DNA of 64,000 nucleotides from Alginatibacterium sediminis (GTDB lineage Bacteria; Pseudomonadota; Gammaproteobacteria; Enterobacterales; Celerinatantimonadaceae). A program made the position numbers and the translations under genes. A model generated the notes under the pieces. That model did no database searches, was not told where the DNA came from, and saw only the letters and a program-made list of their open reading frames with translations. The stretch covers positions 686,822-750,821 of the forward strand of contig NZ_RAQO01000004.1 in assembly GCF_003610775.1 (NCBI RefSeq), written 5' to 3'. This document shows positions 37,034 to 46,990 of this stretch, one piece after another (positions within the stretch are counted from its first letter, which is position 1; each line of letters begins with the position of its first letter).

Positions 37034-38335
37034 ATGGAATGGCAAGTTCTAATTGTCTTATTCGGTAGTTTTTTCATTTTCTTGGGAATTGGTGTACCTA
37101 TTTCATTTGCGATCGGTATCTCTTCCCTATTTACGGTTTTATTGTCGCTACCATTTGAGCCTGCAATTGCGGTCATTTCGCAAAAGATGGCATCAGGATT
37201 GGATAGCTTTGCTTTACTCGCTATCCCTTTCTTCATTTTAGCGGGCAACATCATGAACCAGGGCGGTATCGCCATGCGTTTGATTATGTTTGCTAAAGTG
37301 TTAGGGGGTCGACTTCCTGGCTCTCTTGCTCATGTAAACATCATTGCTAATATGATGTTTGGTGCAATATCCGGCTCAGCAGTTGCTTCAGCAGCTGCAG
37401 TTGGCGGCACTATGGCACCGCTACAGAAGAAAGAAGGTTACGACCCAGCTTATTCAGCTGCCGTTAACATTACCTCGTGCCCTACTGGATTGCTTATTCC
37501 ACCTAGCAATACCTTCATCGTGTACTCACTTATTTCCGGCGGTACTTCAATTGGCGCGCTTTTCTTGGCTGGTTATATTCCTGGGCTGCTAATGGGACTA
37601 GGACTAATGACAGTCGCAGGTATCATTGCGAAACGCCGCAACTACCCCGTTGACCAACGCTCTAGCCTGTCTCAGGTTCTTACCACTACTTGGAGAGCAC
37701 TACCGAGTCTAGGGTTGATCGCTGTGATCATGGGTGGGATCATAGGAGGTATCTTTACTGCAACCGAAGCCTCTGCTATCGCTGTTGTTTATACCTTATT
37801 ACTGGCAGTCGTTTTTTATCGCGAAGTTAGTTTACGCCAGCTACCAAAAATTATCTTGGAGTCAGTGGTTACCACTTCAATCGTGCTGCTACTCATTGGT
37901 GCATCAATGGGTATGTCCTGGGCTATGGCCAACGCCGACATTCCGTATATGATTAGTGATGCCCTGCTTGCCGTTTCAGAAAATCCGATCATTATCCTAC
38001 TGATTATCAACTTAATACTTTTGATTGTTGGTATTTTCATGGACATGACACCAGCACTACTTATTTTTACACCCATCTTTTTACCCATCGCAATGGACTT
38101 AGGTATGGACCCTGTACATTTTGGGGTGATGATGACCTTCAACTTATGCATCGGTATCTGCACTCCACCAGTGGGTAGTGCACTCTTTATTGGTTGTTCA
38201 GTGGGTAAAGTCAAAATTGATAAAGTGGTAAAACCCCTACTGCCTTTCTACGCCGTGTTAGTCATTGCATTGATGTTGGTGACGTTCATTCCAAAACTAA
38301 GCCTTGCCTTACCGCAGTATTTCTTAGGTTACTAA
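37034..38335 (+). CDS. dctM: TRAP transporter large permease DctM
   Basis: Large membrane subunit of the TRAP importer, 433 aa with roughly 12 helices, coupling uptake to a Na+ gradient. Conserved stretches are LLAIPFFILAGNIMNQGGIAMRL, NIIANMMFGAISGSAVASAAAVGG, TEASAIAVVYTLLL and TFNLCIGICTPPVGSALFIGC. Length is typical. A hairpin separates it from the GH31 gene. Confidence 0.95.
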   Translation: MEWQVLIVLFGSFFIFLGIGVPISFAIGISSLFTVLLSLPFEPAIAVISQKMASGLDSFALLAIPFFILAGNIMNQGGIAMRLIMFAKVLGGRLPGSLAHVNIIANMMFGAISGSAVASAAAVGGTMAPLQKKEGYDPAYSAAVNITSCPTGLLIPPSNTFIVYSLISGGTSIGALFLAGYIPGLLMGLGLMTVAGIIAKRRNYPVDQRSSLSQVLTTTWRALPSLGLIAVIMGGIIGGIFTATEASAIAVVYTLLLAVVFYREVSLRQLPKIILESVVTTSIVLLLIGASMGMSWAMANADIPYMISDALLAVSENPIIILLIINLILLIVGIFMDMTPALLIFTPIFLPIAMDLGMDPVHFGVMMTFNLCIGICTPPVGSALFIGCSVGKVKIDKVVKPLLPFYAVLVIALMLVTFIPKLSLALPQYFLGY

Positions 38336-38352
38336 GCAATTCAATTTCAAAG

Positions 38353-38378
38353 AAGTGAAGCGAGAGCTTCACTTTTAT
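38353..38378 (+). terminator. Intercistronic hairpin after dctM
   Basis: AAGTGAAGC-GAGA-GCTTCACTT is a 9-bp perfect stem with a GNRA-type loop followed by TTAT. It lies just before the ribosome-binding site of the GH31 gene and mirrors the hairpin after dctP on the other arm, so it probably lowers enzyme expression relative to the transporter. Confidence 0.75.
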
Positions 38379-38390
38379 AGGATGTATACA

Positions 38391-40775
38391 ATGAAAACAG
38401 TTAAAAATTGGCGCTTTATCCAGAGTCACGACAATCGTATCGACTTTGAATGTGATGAACGTCATAGCATGCATATTTTCGTACTTGAGCACGACATTAT
38501 CCGAGTTCTTTTTAAAAACAATGGTCAATTCAGACTCGACAAAACGTGGTCAATTGCGCCTGATGGCAAAGACGTACCTTTTGAAGGTCGCGAACGTATG
38601 TCAACACAGGGATTTTCGCTGCCCGATTATGACTGCACCGACAATGGCGACAACGTAACTATCACGACTGACAAACTACGCTTACGAGTTGTACAAGGTT
38701 TGTTTTTAGCCCTCGAGTGGGAACACAATATTGCAGGACAATGGCAAGCCTTAGCTCGCGATCGGAAAACAGGAGCCTATTCATTAGGAGTAAAAGATGG
38801 TCGAGTCCAACATTACATGGCTCGCAGTAACGATGATAACTACTATGGACTTGGCGAAAAAACCGGTGATTTAAACCGTAAAGGTAAGCGTTATGAAATG
38901 CGTAACCTAGATGCGATGGGTTATAACGCAGAAACTACAGATCCGCTTTACAAACATATCCCCTTTTACATTACCCGTACCCAAGATGCAGCCTTCGGAT
39001 TGTTCTACGATAACCTTGCTAGTTGCTGGTTCGATTTAGGCAATGAGCTTGATAACTACCACGAATTTTATCGTTCATATCGCGCTGAAGATGGGGACTT
39101 AGATTACTATATGATCTTGGGACCAAAAGTTAGCGATGTGACTAAACGCTACACAGCAATGACTGGCGGTACTTTCTTTGGTCCAAAATGGAGCCTAGGT
39201 TACAGTGGCTCCACGATGCATTACACCGATGCGCCCAATGCTCAGGAGCAACTATTAGAGTTCGTAAACCTGTGCAATGAGCATGACATCCCTTGTGATT
39301 CTTTCCAGCTCTCCTCGGGTTATACATCTATCGGTGCTAAACGATACGTATTTAATTGGAATTACGACAAAGTACCAAGCCCTGAAACTATGAGTAAAGG
39401 CTTCCATGATGCTGGTATGTATTTAGCCGCAAACATCAAACCATGTCTGCTACAAGATCATCCTCGTTTTAATGAAGTTAAAGAGCAAGGTTTGTTTATT
39501 AAAGACTCTGAGTTCGACCAACCAGAGAGTTCTGTGTTTTGGGACGATAGCGGCTCGCACCTCGATTTTACCAATCCAAACACCGTCAGTTGGTGGAAAC
39601 AGAATGTTAAAGAGCAGCTATTAGATAAAGGCATCAACTCGACCTGGAATGATAATAACGAGTACGAAGTATGGGATGGAGATGCACGTTGTTTTGGTTT
39701 TGGAAAACAAATACCAATACGCCTCATTCGTCCATTGCAACCGCTACTCATGATGCGCTCATCATTTGACGCTCAAATCGAACATCAGCCGAATCTTCGT
39801 CCTTTTCTGATATCACGTTCGGGCTGTCCAGGTATGAACCGCTATGTGCAAACTTGGACCGGAGACAACCGGACCAATTGGAATAGCTTACGTTATAACA
39901 TTCGTATGGGTGTGGGCATGAGCTTGTCGGGACTATACAATGTTGGACACGATGTAGGCGGTTTCTCAGGTTTACGGCCCGAACCAGAATTGTTTGCTCG
40001 TTGGGTACAAAATGGGGTGATGCACCCTCGCTTCACTATCCACTCATGGAATGATGATGCTACCGTAAACGAGCCTTGGATGTATCCAGAAGTAACTCCC
40101 ATAATTCGCGATGCTATTGCCCTACGCTATCAACTTTTACCTTATCTATATGACAGTTTGTATGCGGCTCATGCGCATCACGAGCCCATGCTTCGCCCTA
40201 CTTTCTTTGACCACGAACATGACCCTAAGACACTCGAAGAATGCGACGACTATCTATTAGGGCGCGACTTATTAGTTGCATCAGTTGTTGAACAAGGTCA
40301 ACGCCAACGTGAGGTTTATTTACCGGATAATGTTCATGGTTGGTATTGCTATTATTCGGGGCAATGGTTTGCGGCAGCTCAAAACGTGGTGCTTGACGCA
40401 CCACTTGAGCGCCAACCACTGCTTGCTCAAGCCGGGAGTATAATTGCCACCAGCTCACGCTTGGCGCACGTAAACCCTCAATCAGACACACAACGTCAGC
40501 TACGCGTATTTCCACTACAAGGCAGAGGACAAAGTTCACGAAGCATATTTGATGATGACGGCGAAAGCTTTGCTTATCAGGAACAAAGCTTTCTTAAACT
40601 AGACATAGTTATGCAATGTAAACTTGAACGTATCGACCTAAATATATCTAAACAGGGGCAATGGCAACCCGCCTACTCAAGCATTGAAATTATATTACCA
40701 GTTAACGAAACACGTCCCGTTTTTGTAAATGGGGCAGCCTTAATGAACAATACTATTCAACTAGACTCGCTGTAG
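38391..40775 (+). CDS. GH31 alpha-glycosidase
   Basis: A GH31 enzyme of 794 aa when started at the ATG at 38391, which has AGGA eight bases upstream; the frame opens at 38355 inside the hairpin. The N-terminal beta-sandwich and TIM barrel are recognisable. The nucleophile Asp lies in STWNDNNEYEVWD and the acid/base Asp in QTWTGDNRTNW. The WNDNNE form differs from the commoner WNDMNEP of alpha-glucosidases. There is no signal peptide. The sugar cleaved (glucose, xylose, galactose or other) cannot be fixed from sequence; within this operon it should trim alpha-linked residues from glucuronate oligosaccharides. Confidence 0.88.
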   Translation: MKTVKNWRFIQSHDNRIDFECDERHSMHIFVLEHDIIRVLFKNNGQFRLDKTWSIAPDGKDVPFEGRERMSTQGFSLPDYDCTDNGDNVTITTDKLRLRVVQGLFLALEWEHNIAGQWQALARDRKTGAYSLGVKDGRVQHYMARSNDDNYYGLGEKTGDLNRKGKRYEMRNLDAMGYNAETTDPLYKHIPFYITRTQDAAFGLFYDNLASCWFDLGNELDNYHEFYRSYRAEDGDLDYYMILGPKVSDVTKRYTAMTGGTFFGPKWSLGYSGSTMHYTDAPNAQEQLLEFVNLCNEHDIPCDSFQLSSGYTSIGAKRYVFNWNYDKVPSPETMSKGFHDAGMYLAANIKPCLLQDHPRFNEVKEQGLFIKDSEFDQPESSVFWDDSGSHLDFTNPNTVSWWKQNVKEQLLDKGINSTWNDNNEYEVWDGDARCFGFGKQIPIRLIRPLQPLLMMRSSFDAQIEHQPNLRPFLISRSGCPGMNRYVQTWTGDNRTNWNSLRYNIRMGVGMSLSGLYNVGHDVGGFSGLRPEPELFARWVQNGVMHPRFTIHSWNDDATVNEPWMYPEVTPIIRDAIALRYQLLPYLYDSLYAAHAHHEPMLRPTFFDHEHDPKTLEECDDYLLGRDLLVASVVEQGQRQREVYLPDNVHGWYCYYSGQWFAAAQNVVLDAPLERQPLLAQAGSIIATSSRLAHVNPQSDTQRQLRVFPLQGRGQSSRSIFDDDGESFAYQEQSFLKLDIVMQCKLERIDLNISKQGQWQPAYSSIEIILPVNETRPVFVNGAALMNNTIQLDSL

Positions 40776-40786
40776 GAGCCACTAAT

Positions 40787-42265
40787 ATGAAAACTATTGC
40801 AACGGTAGATCTGCCTGCTCACGTTCAGGTACCAAGTTATGATCGCGCCCAGTTAAGGTCAAAGATTGTTCATATCGGTTTCGGCGCCTTTCACCGCGCC
40901 CACCAAGCGCTAATCCTTGACCGAGTTCTAGAACAACAAAGCAGCGATTGGGGCTATTGTGAAGTCAATCTTTTTGGGGGCGAACAACTGATTAAAGACT
41001 TACGCGCCCAAGATCATCTGTTTTGTGTAGCAGAACTTGGCGCCCAGAGCACCGACTATAAAGTGGTTAGCAGTGTTAATGAGTCTTTGCATGTCTCGCT
41101 TGACGGTACCCAAGCCATCATTAACAAAATGGCTGAGCCTCAAGTTGCTATTATTTCGATGACTATAACCGAGAAAGGTTATTGCATAGAATCAGGTTCA
41201 GGTCGATTAGACCTTAATAACCCATTGGTTTTATCGGACTTAGCAACCCCAGACGAACCTAAGTCAGCCTTAGGTTTCATTGTTGCGGCTTTGGCTATGC
41301 GTCGTAAATTAGGACTAAACGCTTTTAGTGTGATGTCATGTGACAACATCCCAGAAAACGGTCACTTGGCTAAAGCTGCAATTTTAGATTTTGCTAAACA
41401 ACTAGACGGCGAGTTTGCCAGCTGGATTGAAAGCAATGTTTCTTTCCCAAGTACTATGGTTGACCGAATCGTACCCGCTGCAACACCCGAAACCCTAGCG
41501 AGTATAGAAGTAGCACTAGATGTCGCCGATCCAGTTGCCATTGCGTGCGAACCGTTCTTGCAGTGGGTAATTGAAGATAATTTTGTAGCAGGACGACCAC
41601 AATGGGAATTGGGCGGGGCACAGTTGGTTGATGACGTCATTCCGTATGAGGAAATGAAATTACGCATGCTAAACGGTAGCCATTCGTTTTTAGCTTATTT
41701 AGGCTATCTAGCCGGTTATCCGCATATTTCGGACACTATGGCAGACCAACAGTTTAAAGATGCTGCCCATCAACTAATGATCAACGAACAAGCAACGACT
41801 TTAAGCATGCCCGAGGGGACTGACCTACAAGCGTATGCTCGACTATTAATTGAACGCTTTACTAATCCAAGTTTGAAACATCGAACTTGGCAGATAGCAA
41901 TGGATGGTAGCCAAAAACTGCCACAACGCTTTGTTGATTCGATTCTTTATCATCGAGAACGTAAACAAGCGCACCCCCTACTTACTTTAGGTCTTGCAGG
42001 ATGGATCCGCTACATAGGTGGTGTAGATGAACAAGGTAAGGCTATTGATGTTCAAGACCCTATGCTTACGCAGTTTAAAGATATCTATAACACATCTGAA
42101 GATGACATCGTGGCAAGGGTTCTAAGTTTACCAAGTATCTTTGGCAACACCCTCTCACACGATAAAAACTTTGTTAGCGAAGTTCAAAATGCCTACTTGT
42201 TGTTAAAGGCAAAAGGGGCAAAGCAATGTGTCGCAAGTACCAATACTACTAACGCATCGTTTTAG
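40787..42265 (+). CDS. uxuB: Fructuronate reductase (D-mannonate oxidoreductase)
   Basis: Reduces D-fructuronate to D-mannonate with NADH, 492 aa, in the cytosol. It belongs to the long-chain mannitol dehydrogenase family: IVHIGFGAFHRAHQALILD is the nucleotide-binding start and FPSTMVDRIVPAAT is conserved. The catalytic lysine is in EMKLRMLNGSHSFLAYLG. In an operon with uxuC and opposite uxuA, fructuronate reductase is preferred over tagaturonate reductase or mannitol dehydrogenase. It starts 11 bp after the GH31 stop. Confidence 0.92.
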   Translation: MKTIATVDLPAHVQVPSYDRAQLRSKIVHIGFGAFHRAHQALILDRVLEQQSSDWGYCEVNLFGGEQLIKDLRAQDHLFCVAELGAQSTDYKVVSSVNESLHVSLDGTQAIINKMAEPQVAIISMTITEKGYCIESGSGRLDLNNPLVLSDLATPDEPKSALGFIVAALAMRRKLGLNAFSVMSCDNIPENGHLAKAAILDFAKQLDGEFASWIESNVSFPSTMVDRIVPAATPETLASIEVALDVADPVAIACEPFLQWVIEDNFVAGRPQWELGGAQLVDDVIPYEEMKLRMLNGSHSFLAYLGYLAGYPHISDTMADQQFKDAAHQLMINEQATTLSMPEGTDLQAYARLLIERFTNPSLKHRTWQIAMDGSQKLPQRFVDSILYHRERKQAHPLLTLGLAGWIRYIGGVDEQGKAIDVQDPMLTQFKDIYNTSEDDIVARVLSLPSIFGNTLSHDKNFVSEVQNAYLLLKAKGAKQCVASTNTTNASF

Positions 42266-42274
42266 GAGCTGAAA

Positions 42275-43684
42275 ATGAAAAACTTTATGTGCGATGATTT
42301 TCTTTTAAGCACTGAAACAGCGCGTCGCTTGTACCATGACTACGCAGCTCAATTACCTATATTTGACTATCATTGTCACTTGAATCCAAGTGACATAGCT
42401 AAGGATCGTCGATTTGATAACTTAAGCCAAATATGGCTCGAAGGTGATCACTACAAATGGCGAGCGCTCAGAAGTGCCGGTATCGAAGAACAACTAATCA
42501 CCGGCAGCGCTAGTGACTTTGACAAGTATATAGCTTGGTCTAAAACGGTCCCCATGTGTTTGGGTAATCCTCTTTATCATTGGACTCATTTAGAATTACG
42601 CCGTCCATTCGGGATACAAGGCAAACTGTTTAATCCTGATACCGCAACTGAAATTTGGGAACAAGGAAATGCCCTACTCGCGACCCCAGAGTTTTCTGCT
42701 CGCGGGATCATGAAACAAATGAATGTTGAATTTGTGGGAACAACTGACGATCCAATTGATAGCCTTGAGCACCACAAAAGCATTGCTCTTGATAGCAGTT
42801 TTGACATAAGCGTTGCCCCAAGCTGGCGTCCAGATAAAGCCTTTAAAATTGAATTGCCAGGTTTTGTTGATTACATCGCGAATTTAGAGCAAGTCAGCGA
42901 TCTTTCAATTTCAAGTTTTAGTCAGCTACAAGATGCCTTAATGAAGCGGCTTGATCATTTCGATGCTCATGGTTGCCTAGCGGCTGACCACGGCATCGAA
43001 ATTTTACGTTTTGCCAATATCCCTAGCGAGCAGGTCTTAGATGGTATTTTATTAAAAGGTTTAACCAAACAAACTACTCTAAGTGAACTAGAAATTGCCC
43101 AATTTGGTAGTGCTGTTCAGGTCTGGCTCGCCACAGAATACCACCGCCGTAATTGGGTTATGCAGCTACACATTGGAGCGCAGCGCAATAACTCAAGCCG
43201 TATGTTCAAACTGTTAGGGCCCGATAGTGGTTACGACTCCATTGGTGACCGCAATATCGCTCAACCATTAGGCTTATTGCTTGATGCAATCGATAGCACT
43301 AATAGTCTGCCAAAAACTATTCTTTATTGTCTTAATCCTAATGACAATGAAGTTCTAGCTACAATGGTTGGTAACTTCCAGGGTGGCGGTATGGCTGGCA
43401 AGATTCAATTTGGGTCGGGCTGGTGGTTTAATGACCAAAAAGACGGGATGATCCGTCAACTAACACAATTGTCACAGCTTGGTTTAATTAGCCAATTTGT
43501 AGGTATGTTAACCGACTCACGTAGTTTACTGTCCTATACCCGTCATGAGTATTTTCGCCGTATTTTATGTGAAATGATTGGCTCGTGGGTTGAAAACGGT
43601 GAGGCACCGAATGACTTAAATATGATGGGTCAGTTGGTCAGTGATATTTGCGTTAAAAATGCTCGACGTTACTTCAAAACTTAG
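42275..43684 (+). CDS. uxaC: Glucuronate (uronate) isomerase
   Basis: Isomerises D-glucuronate to D-fructuronate (and galacturonate to tagaturonate), 469 aa. It is an amidohydrolase-fold enzyme with the HxH-like [11 protein letters not shown] near residue 33. It also has [25 protein letters not shown] and [19 protein letters not shown], typical of UxaC. AGGAG-like sequence lies before the ATG and it starts 9 bp after uxuB. It is the last gene of the rightward operon, followed by a strong terminator. No tagaturonate-specific gene is present, so the glucuronate branch is the likely use. Confidence 0.95.
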   Translation: MKNFMCDDFLLSTETARRLYHDYAAQLPIFDYHCHLNPSDIAKDRRFDNLSQIWLEGDHYKWRALRSAGIEEQLITGSASDFDKYIAWSKTVPMCLGNPLYHWTHLELRRPFGIQGKLFNPDTATEIWEQGNALLATPEFSARGIMKQMNVEFVGTTDDPIDSLEHHKSIALDSSFDISVAPSWRPDKAFKIELPGFVDYIANLEQVSDLSISSFSQLQDALMKRLDHFDAHGCLAADHGIEILRFANIPSEQVLDGILLKGLTKQTTLSELEIAQFGSAVQVWLATEYHRRNWVMQLHIGAQRNNSSRMFKLLGPDSGYDSIGDRNIAQPLGLLLDAIDSTNSLPKTILYCLNPNDNEVLATMVGNFQGGGMAGKIQFGSGWWFNDQKDGMIRQLTQLSQLGLISQFVGMLTDSRSLLSYTRHEYFRRILCEMIGSWVENGEAPNDLNMMGQLVSDICVKNARRYFKT

Positions 43685-43699
43685 CTGGTTATTGAACCA

Positions 43700-43730
43700 A
43701 AAACCCGTGACTATTTTGTCATGGGTTTTA
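43700..43730 (+). terminator. Terminator of the dctQ-uxaC operon
   Basis: AAAACCCGTGAC pairs with GTCATGGGTTTT (12 bp, one G-U) around a 6-nt loop, 15 bp after the stop codon of uxaC. Confidence 0.88.
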
Positions 43731-43834
43731 ATAGCTTTTCGATATATAAAACCACCAGCAACTATATGTTTGCAATATAAAGAATATCATTCCAAACACT
43801 CTCTAAATAAAAGATATTCATTCCACTGTAATAG

Positions 43835-43848
43835 TTGATGCAGGTCAA
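43835..43848 (+). promoter_or_regulatory. FNR/ANR-like site before dmsA
   Basis: TTGAT-GCAG-GTCAA matches the FNR box TTGAT-N4-ATCAA at all but one position. It lies 66 bp before the dmsA start. TATACT (43854-43859) and TATAGT (43886-43891) follow, but neither places the box exactly at -41.5, so the promoter itself is undefined. Anaerobic activation is expected for a DMSO reductase operon. Confidence 0.7.
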
Positions 43849-43913
43849 GCCTCTATACTCCTAACTAAGTAGTCTAGTTACCAAATATAGTCCCTTGCTA
43901 AGAGTCGTGCGTC

Positions 43914-46364
43914 ATGAAGAACGTGTTCAAGCCTATCCTTAATAAATCGGTATCTAGACGTGGATTTATTAAATCCACGTCCATTGCCGGTGGAGTTGCA
44001 GCCGTAACCAGTGCTGTAAGCCTGCCTTTTACATCCTTTAAATCTAAAGCCAACGATTCAGTCGCGAGTGAAGAAAAAGTCGTTTGGAGTGCTTGTACCG
44101 TTAACTGTGGTAGTCGTTGCCCGTTGCGGATGCATGTCCAAGATGGCGAAATTAAATGGGTTGATACAGATAATACCGGTAATGATGACTACGAAAACAA
44201 AGATGTACAAGTTCGGGCCTGCCTTCGGGGCCGCTCAATGCGCCGCAGAGTTTACAATCCAGACCGCTTAAAATACCCATTAAGACGGGTTGGGAAACGT
44301 GGGGAAGGAAAATTTAAACGAATTTCCTGGGATGAAGCCTACGATGAGATTGCCAACAGCATTACCAGCATCCGCAAAGATTACGGCAATGAAGCCTTTT
44401 ATCTAAACTATGGCACGGGCACCCTCGGCGGCACGGTCACACGTTCTTGGCCACCAGGAAAAACTTTATTGGCTCGCCTAATGAACCTTAATGGTGGTTA
44501 TCTTAATCACTATGGTGATTACTCGACTGCTCAAATTGCGAAAGGACTTGCTTATACTTACGGCGGGTGGGCTAACGGCAATTCCTTTTCAGACACAGAA
44601 AATACTAAACTGATTGTTCAATTTGGTAACAACCCTGCTGAAACGCGCATGTCTGGTGGTGGTCTTATTCACCATTTGATTGAAAGCAAAGAAAAATCTA
44701 ATGCCAAAATGATAGTTATTGATCCGCGTTATACCGACACAGCTGCCGGTCGCGAAGACCAATGGGTGCCTATTAAACCAGGCACTGATGCAGCATTAGT
44801 TTCTGCAATAGCCCATGTCATGATAAGTGAAGATCTAGTCGATCAACAATTTCTTGATACCTATTGTGTTGGCTATGATGAGAGCACGCTACCAAAATCA
44901 GCACCCGCAAATAGTGATTATAAGTCGCACATTCTTGGTAAAGGTGACGACAAAACGCCGAAGACACCGGAATGGGCATCGTCCATTACAGGCATCCCTG
45001 CTGACCTAATCATTAAACTTGCACGTGAAATAGGTTTAACCAAACCTTGCGCTATATATCAAGGTTGGGGATTACAGCGATCTCAAAATGGAGAAATTGC
45101 CTCGCGTGCAATAGCTATGCTGTCACTCCTTACCGGAAATCTAGGGATCCATGGTGGCGGATCTGGTGCGCGAGAGTCTGATTACAATATTCCATTTGTA
45201 CGTTTTCCGACCCTTGAAAATCCAGTTAAAACCTCTATCTCTATGTTCTTGTGGACTGATGCAATTGTGCGTGGTCCTGAAATGACAGCGACTCGCGATG
45301 GAGTCCGCGGCAAAGATAAACTTGATGTACCTATTAAATTTATATGGAACTATGCAGGCAACTGTTTAATCAATCAACATTCCGACATCAATCGAACCCA
45401 CGACATTCTGCAGGATGAAAATGCTTGTGAAATGATTGTGGTCATCGATAACCATATGACGTCCTCTGCTAAGTATGCGGATATCGTATTGCCCGATTTG
45501 ACCACCTCAGAACAAGCTGATTTCTGTATGGATGGTAAAGCGGCAAACATGCCATATTTCATCTATGCCGATCAAGCCATTGAACCGCAGTTTGAGTCGC
45601 GTAGTATTTATCAAATCTGTAGCGACATTGCTAAACGCCTAGGTACAGAGCAGCAATTCACAGAAGGCAGAACGCAAGAGCAATGGCTTCGTCATCTTTA
45701 CGCACAAACTCTTGAACTCGATCCTAGTCTTCCCGACTTTGAAACCGTGCGTAAACAAGGCATCGTAAAACGTAGCGATCCTAATGGTCATTATGTTGCC
45801 TACCAGGCATTTCGAAGTGACCCAGTCAACAACCCGTTGACAACACCTTCAGGCAAAGTAGAAATCTATTCTGAAGATTTAGCCCACATCGCGGATACAT
45901 GGGAGCTTGATGAGGGCGATGTTATTCATCCTTTGCCTATTTATGTGAGTACTTCTGAGGGTTGGGATTCACCGCTTCGTAACCAATATCCACTGCAATT
46001 AACTGGTTTTCATTACAAAGCCCGTTGCCATTCAACCTATGGCAACGTTGATGTCCTAAAACAAGCCGCGCAACAAGAAATGTGGATAAACCCTATCGAC
46101 GCTAAAAACCGAGGGATAGAACATGGTGAACGTATTCGCATATTCAATCAACGCGGTGAAGTTAGGATCCACGCAAAGGTGACCCCACGGATCATGCCTG
46201 GGGTTGTCGCTCTAGGTGAAGGAGCGTGGTACGCACCTGATGGAAACAAAGTCGACCATAACGGCAGTATCAATGTTTTGACGAGTCAGCGCCCTAGCCC
46301 TCTGGCTAAAGGTAACCCTCAACATACCAACCTCGTTGAAGTTCAACGCGTGGCTACGGCTTAA
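43914..46364 (+). CDS. dmsA: DMSO reductase catalytic subunit (molybdopterin oxidoreductase), DmsA type
   Basis: An 816-aa exported Mo-bisMGD enzyme that reduces DMSO or related S/N-oxides as terminal acceptor. A Tat signal (SRRGFIK at residues 14-20) heads it. The 4Fe-4S ligands C61, C65, C69 and C103 are spaced as in DmsA. Ser204 in GGYLNHYGDYSTAQ is the expected Mo ligand, which separates DMSO reductases from Cys- or Asp-ligated relatives. The C-terminal molydopterin-binding domain is complete. It heads the dmsABCD-napF-like operon behind an FNR-like box. The exact substrate could also be another oxide. Confidence 0.92.
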   Translation: MKNVFKPILNKSVSRRGFIKSTSIAGGVAAVTSAVSLPFTSFKSKANDSVASEEKVVWSACTVNCGSRCPLRMHVQDGEIKWVDTDNTGNDDYENKDVQVRACLRGRSMRRRVYNPDRLKYPLRRVGKRGEGKFKRISWDEAYDEIANSITSIRKDYGNEAFYLNYGTGTLGGTVTRSWPPGKTLLARLMNLNGGYLNHYGDYSTAQIAKGLAYTYGGWANGNSFSDTENTKLIVQFGNNPAETRMSGGGLIHHLIESKEKSNAKMIVIDPRYTDTAAGREDQWVPIKPGTDAALVSAIAHVMISEDLVDQQFLDTYCVGYDESTLPKSAPANSDYKSHILGKGDDKTPKTPEWASSITGIPADLIIKLAREIGLTKPCAIYQGWGLQRSQNGEIASRAIAMLSLLTGNLGIHGGGSGARESDYNIPFVRFPTLENPVKTSISMFLWTDAIVRGPEMTATRDGVRGKDKLDVPIKFIWNYAGNCLINQHSDINRTHDILQDENACEMIVVIDNHMTSSAKYADIVLPDLTTSEQADFCMDGKAANMPYFIYADQAIEPQFESRSIYQICSDIAKRLGTEQQFTEGRTQEQWLRHLYAQTLELDPSLPDFETVRKQGIVKRSDPNGHYVAYQAFRSDPVNNPLTTPSGKVEIYSEDLAHIADTWELDEGDVIHPLPIYVSTSEGWDSPLRNQYPLQLTGFHYKARCHSTYGNVDVLKQAAQQEMWINPIDAKNRGIEHGERIRIFNQRGEVRIHAKVTPRIMPGVVALGEGAWYAPDGNKVDHNGSINVLTSQRPSPLAKGNPQHTNLVEVQRVATA

Positions 46365-46374
46365 GGATTAAACA

Positions 46375-46989
46375 ATGACACAATATGGCTTTTATATTGA
46401 CTCAAGCAAGTGCACTGGTTGTAAAACTTGTCAGCTATCGTGCAAAGACTTTAAAAACTTAGATGTCGACCGAAATTATCGTCGCGTATACGAATACGCC
46501 GGGGGTAATTGGGTAGAAGATAACGGGACGTACCGCCAAGATGTATTCGCTTATTACACCTCAATAGCATGTAATCACTGTGACGAACCAGCTTGCGCTA
46601 AAGTTTGCCCTTCAGGTGCAATGCACAAACGTGAAAATGGTTTTGTCATTGTTGATGAAAGCGTATGTATTGGCTGTAAGCATTGTGCGAATGCATGTCC
46701 TTATGGTGCGCCGCAATACAACGCAGAAAAAGGACACATGACCAAATGTGATGGTTGTTTTGAACGTGTAGCACAAGGATCAGAGCCTATTTGTGTCGGT
46801 TCATGCCCACTTAGAGCTTTAGAATTCGGTCCTATAGCAGAACTACGCGCTAAATACGGCACTAATGCGGATTGCGCGCCTTTACCGTCATCAGCCCTAA
46901 CTAAACCCAACATTGTGATCAAAGCGAATCGCCACGCACGACCAACTGGCGATACTTCTGGTCACTTAGCAAATCCAAAGGAGGTATAA
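46375..46989 (+). CDS. dmsB: DMSO reductase iron-sulfur subunit DmsB
   Basis: Electron-transfer subunit, 204 aa, with four Cys clusters for four 4Fe-4S centres: CTGCKTCQLSC, CNHCDEPACAKVC, CIGCKHCANAC and CDGCFERV with CVGSC. It passes electrons from the membrane anchor to the catalytic subunit. The N-terminus MTQYGFYIDSSKCTGCKTC is the standard DmsB start. It begins 10 bp after dmsA and ends 1 bp before dmsC. No signal peptide is seen; DmsB is exported bound to DmsA. Confidence 0.95.
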   Translation: MTQYGFYIDSSKCTGCKTCQLSCKDFKNLDVDRNYRRVYEYAGGNWVEDNGTYRQDVFAYYTSIACNHCDEPACAKVCPSGAMHKRENGFVIVDESVCIGCKHCANACPYGAPQYNAEKGHMTKCDGCFERVAQGSEPICVGSCPLRALEFGPIAELRAKYGTNADCAPLPSSALTKPNIVIKANRHARPTGDTSGHLANPKEV

Positions 46990-46990
46990 A

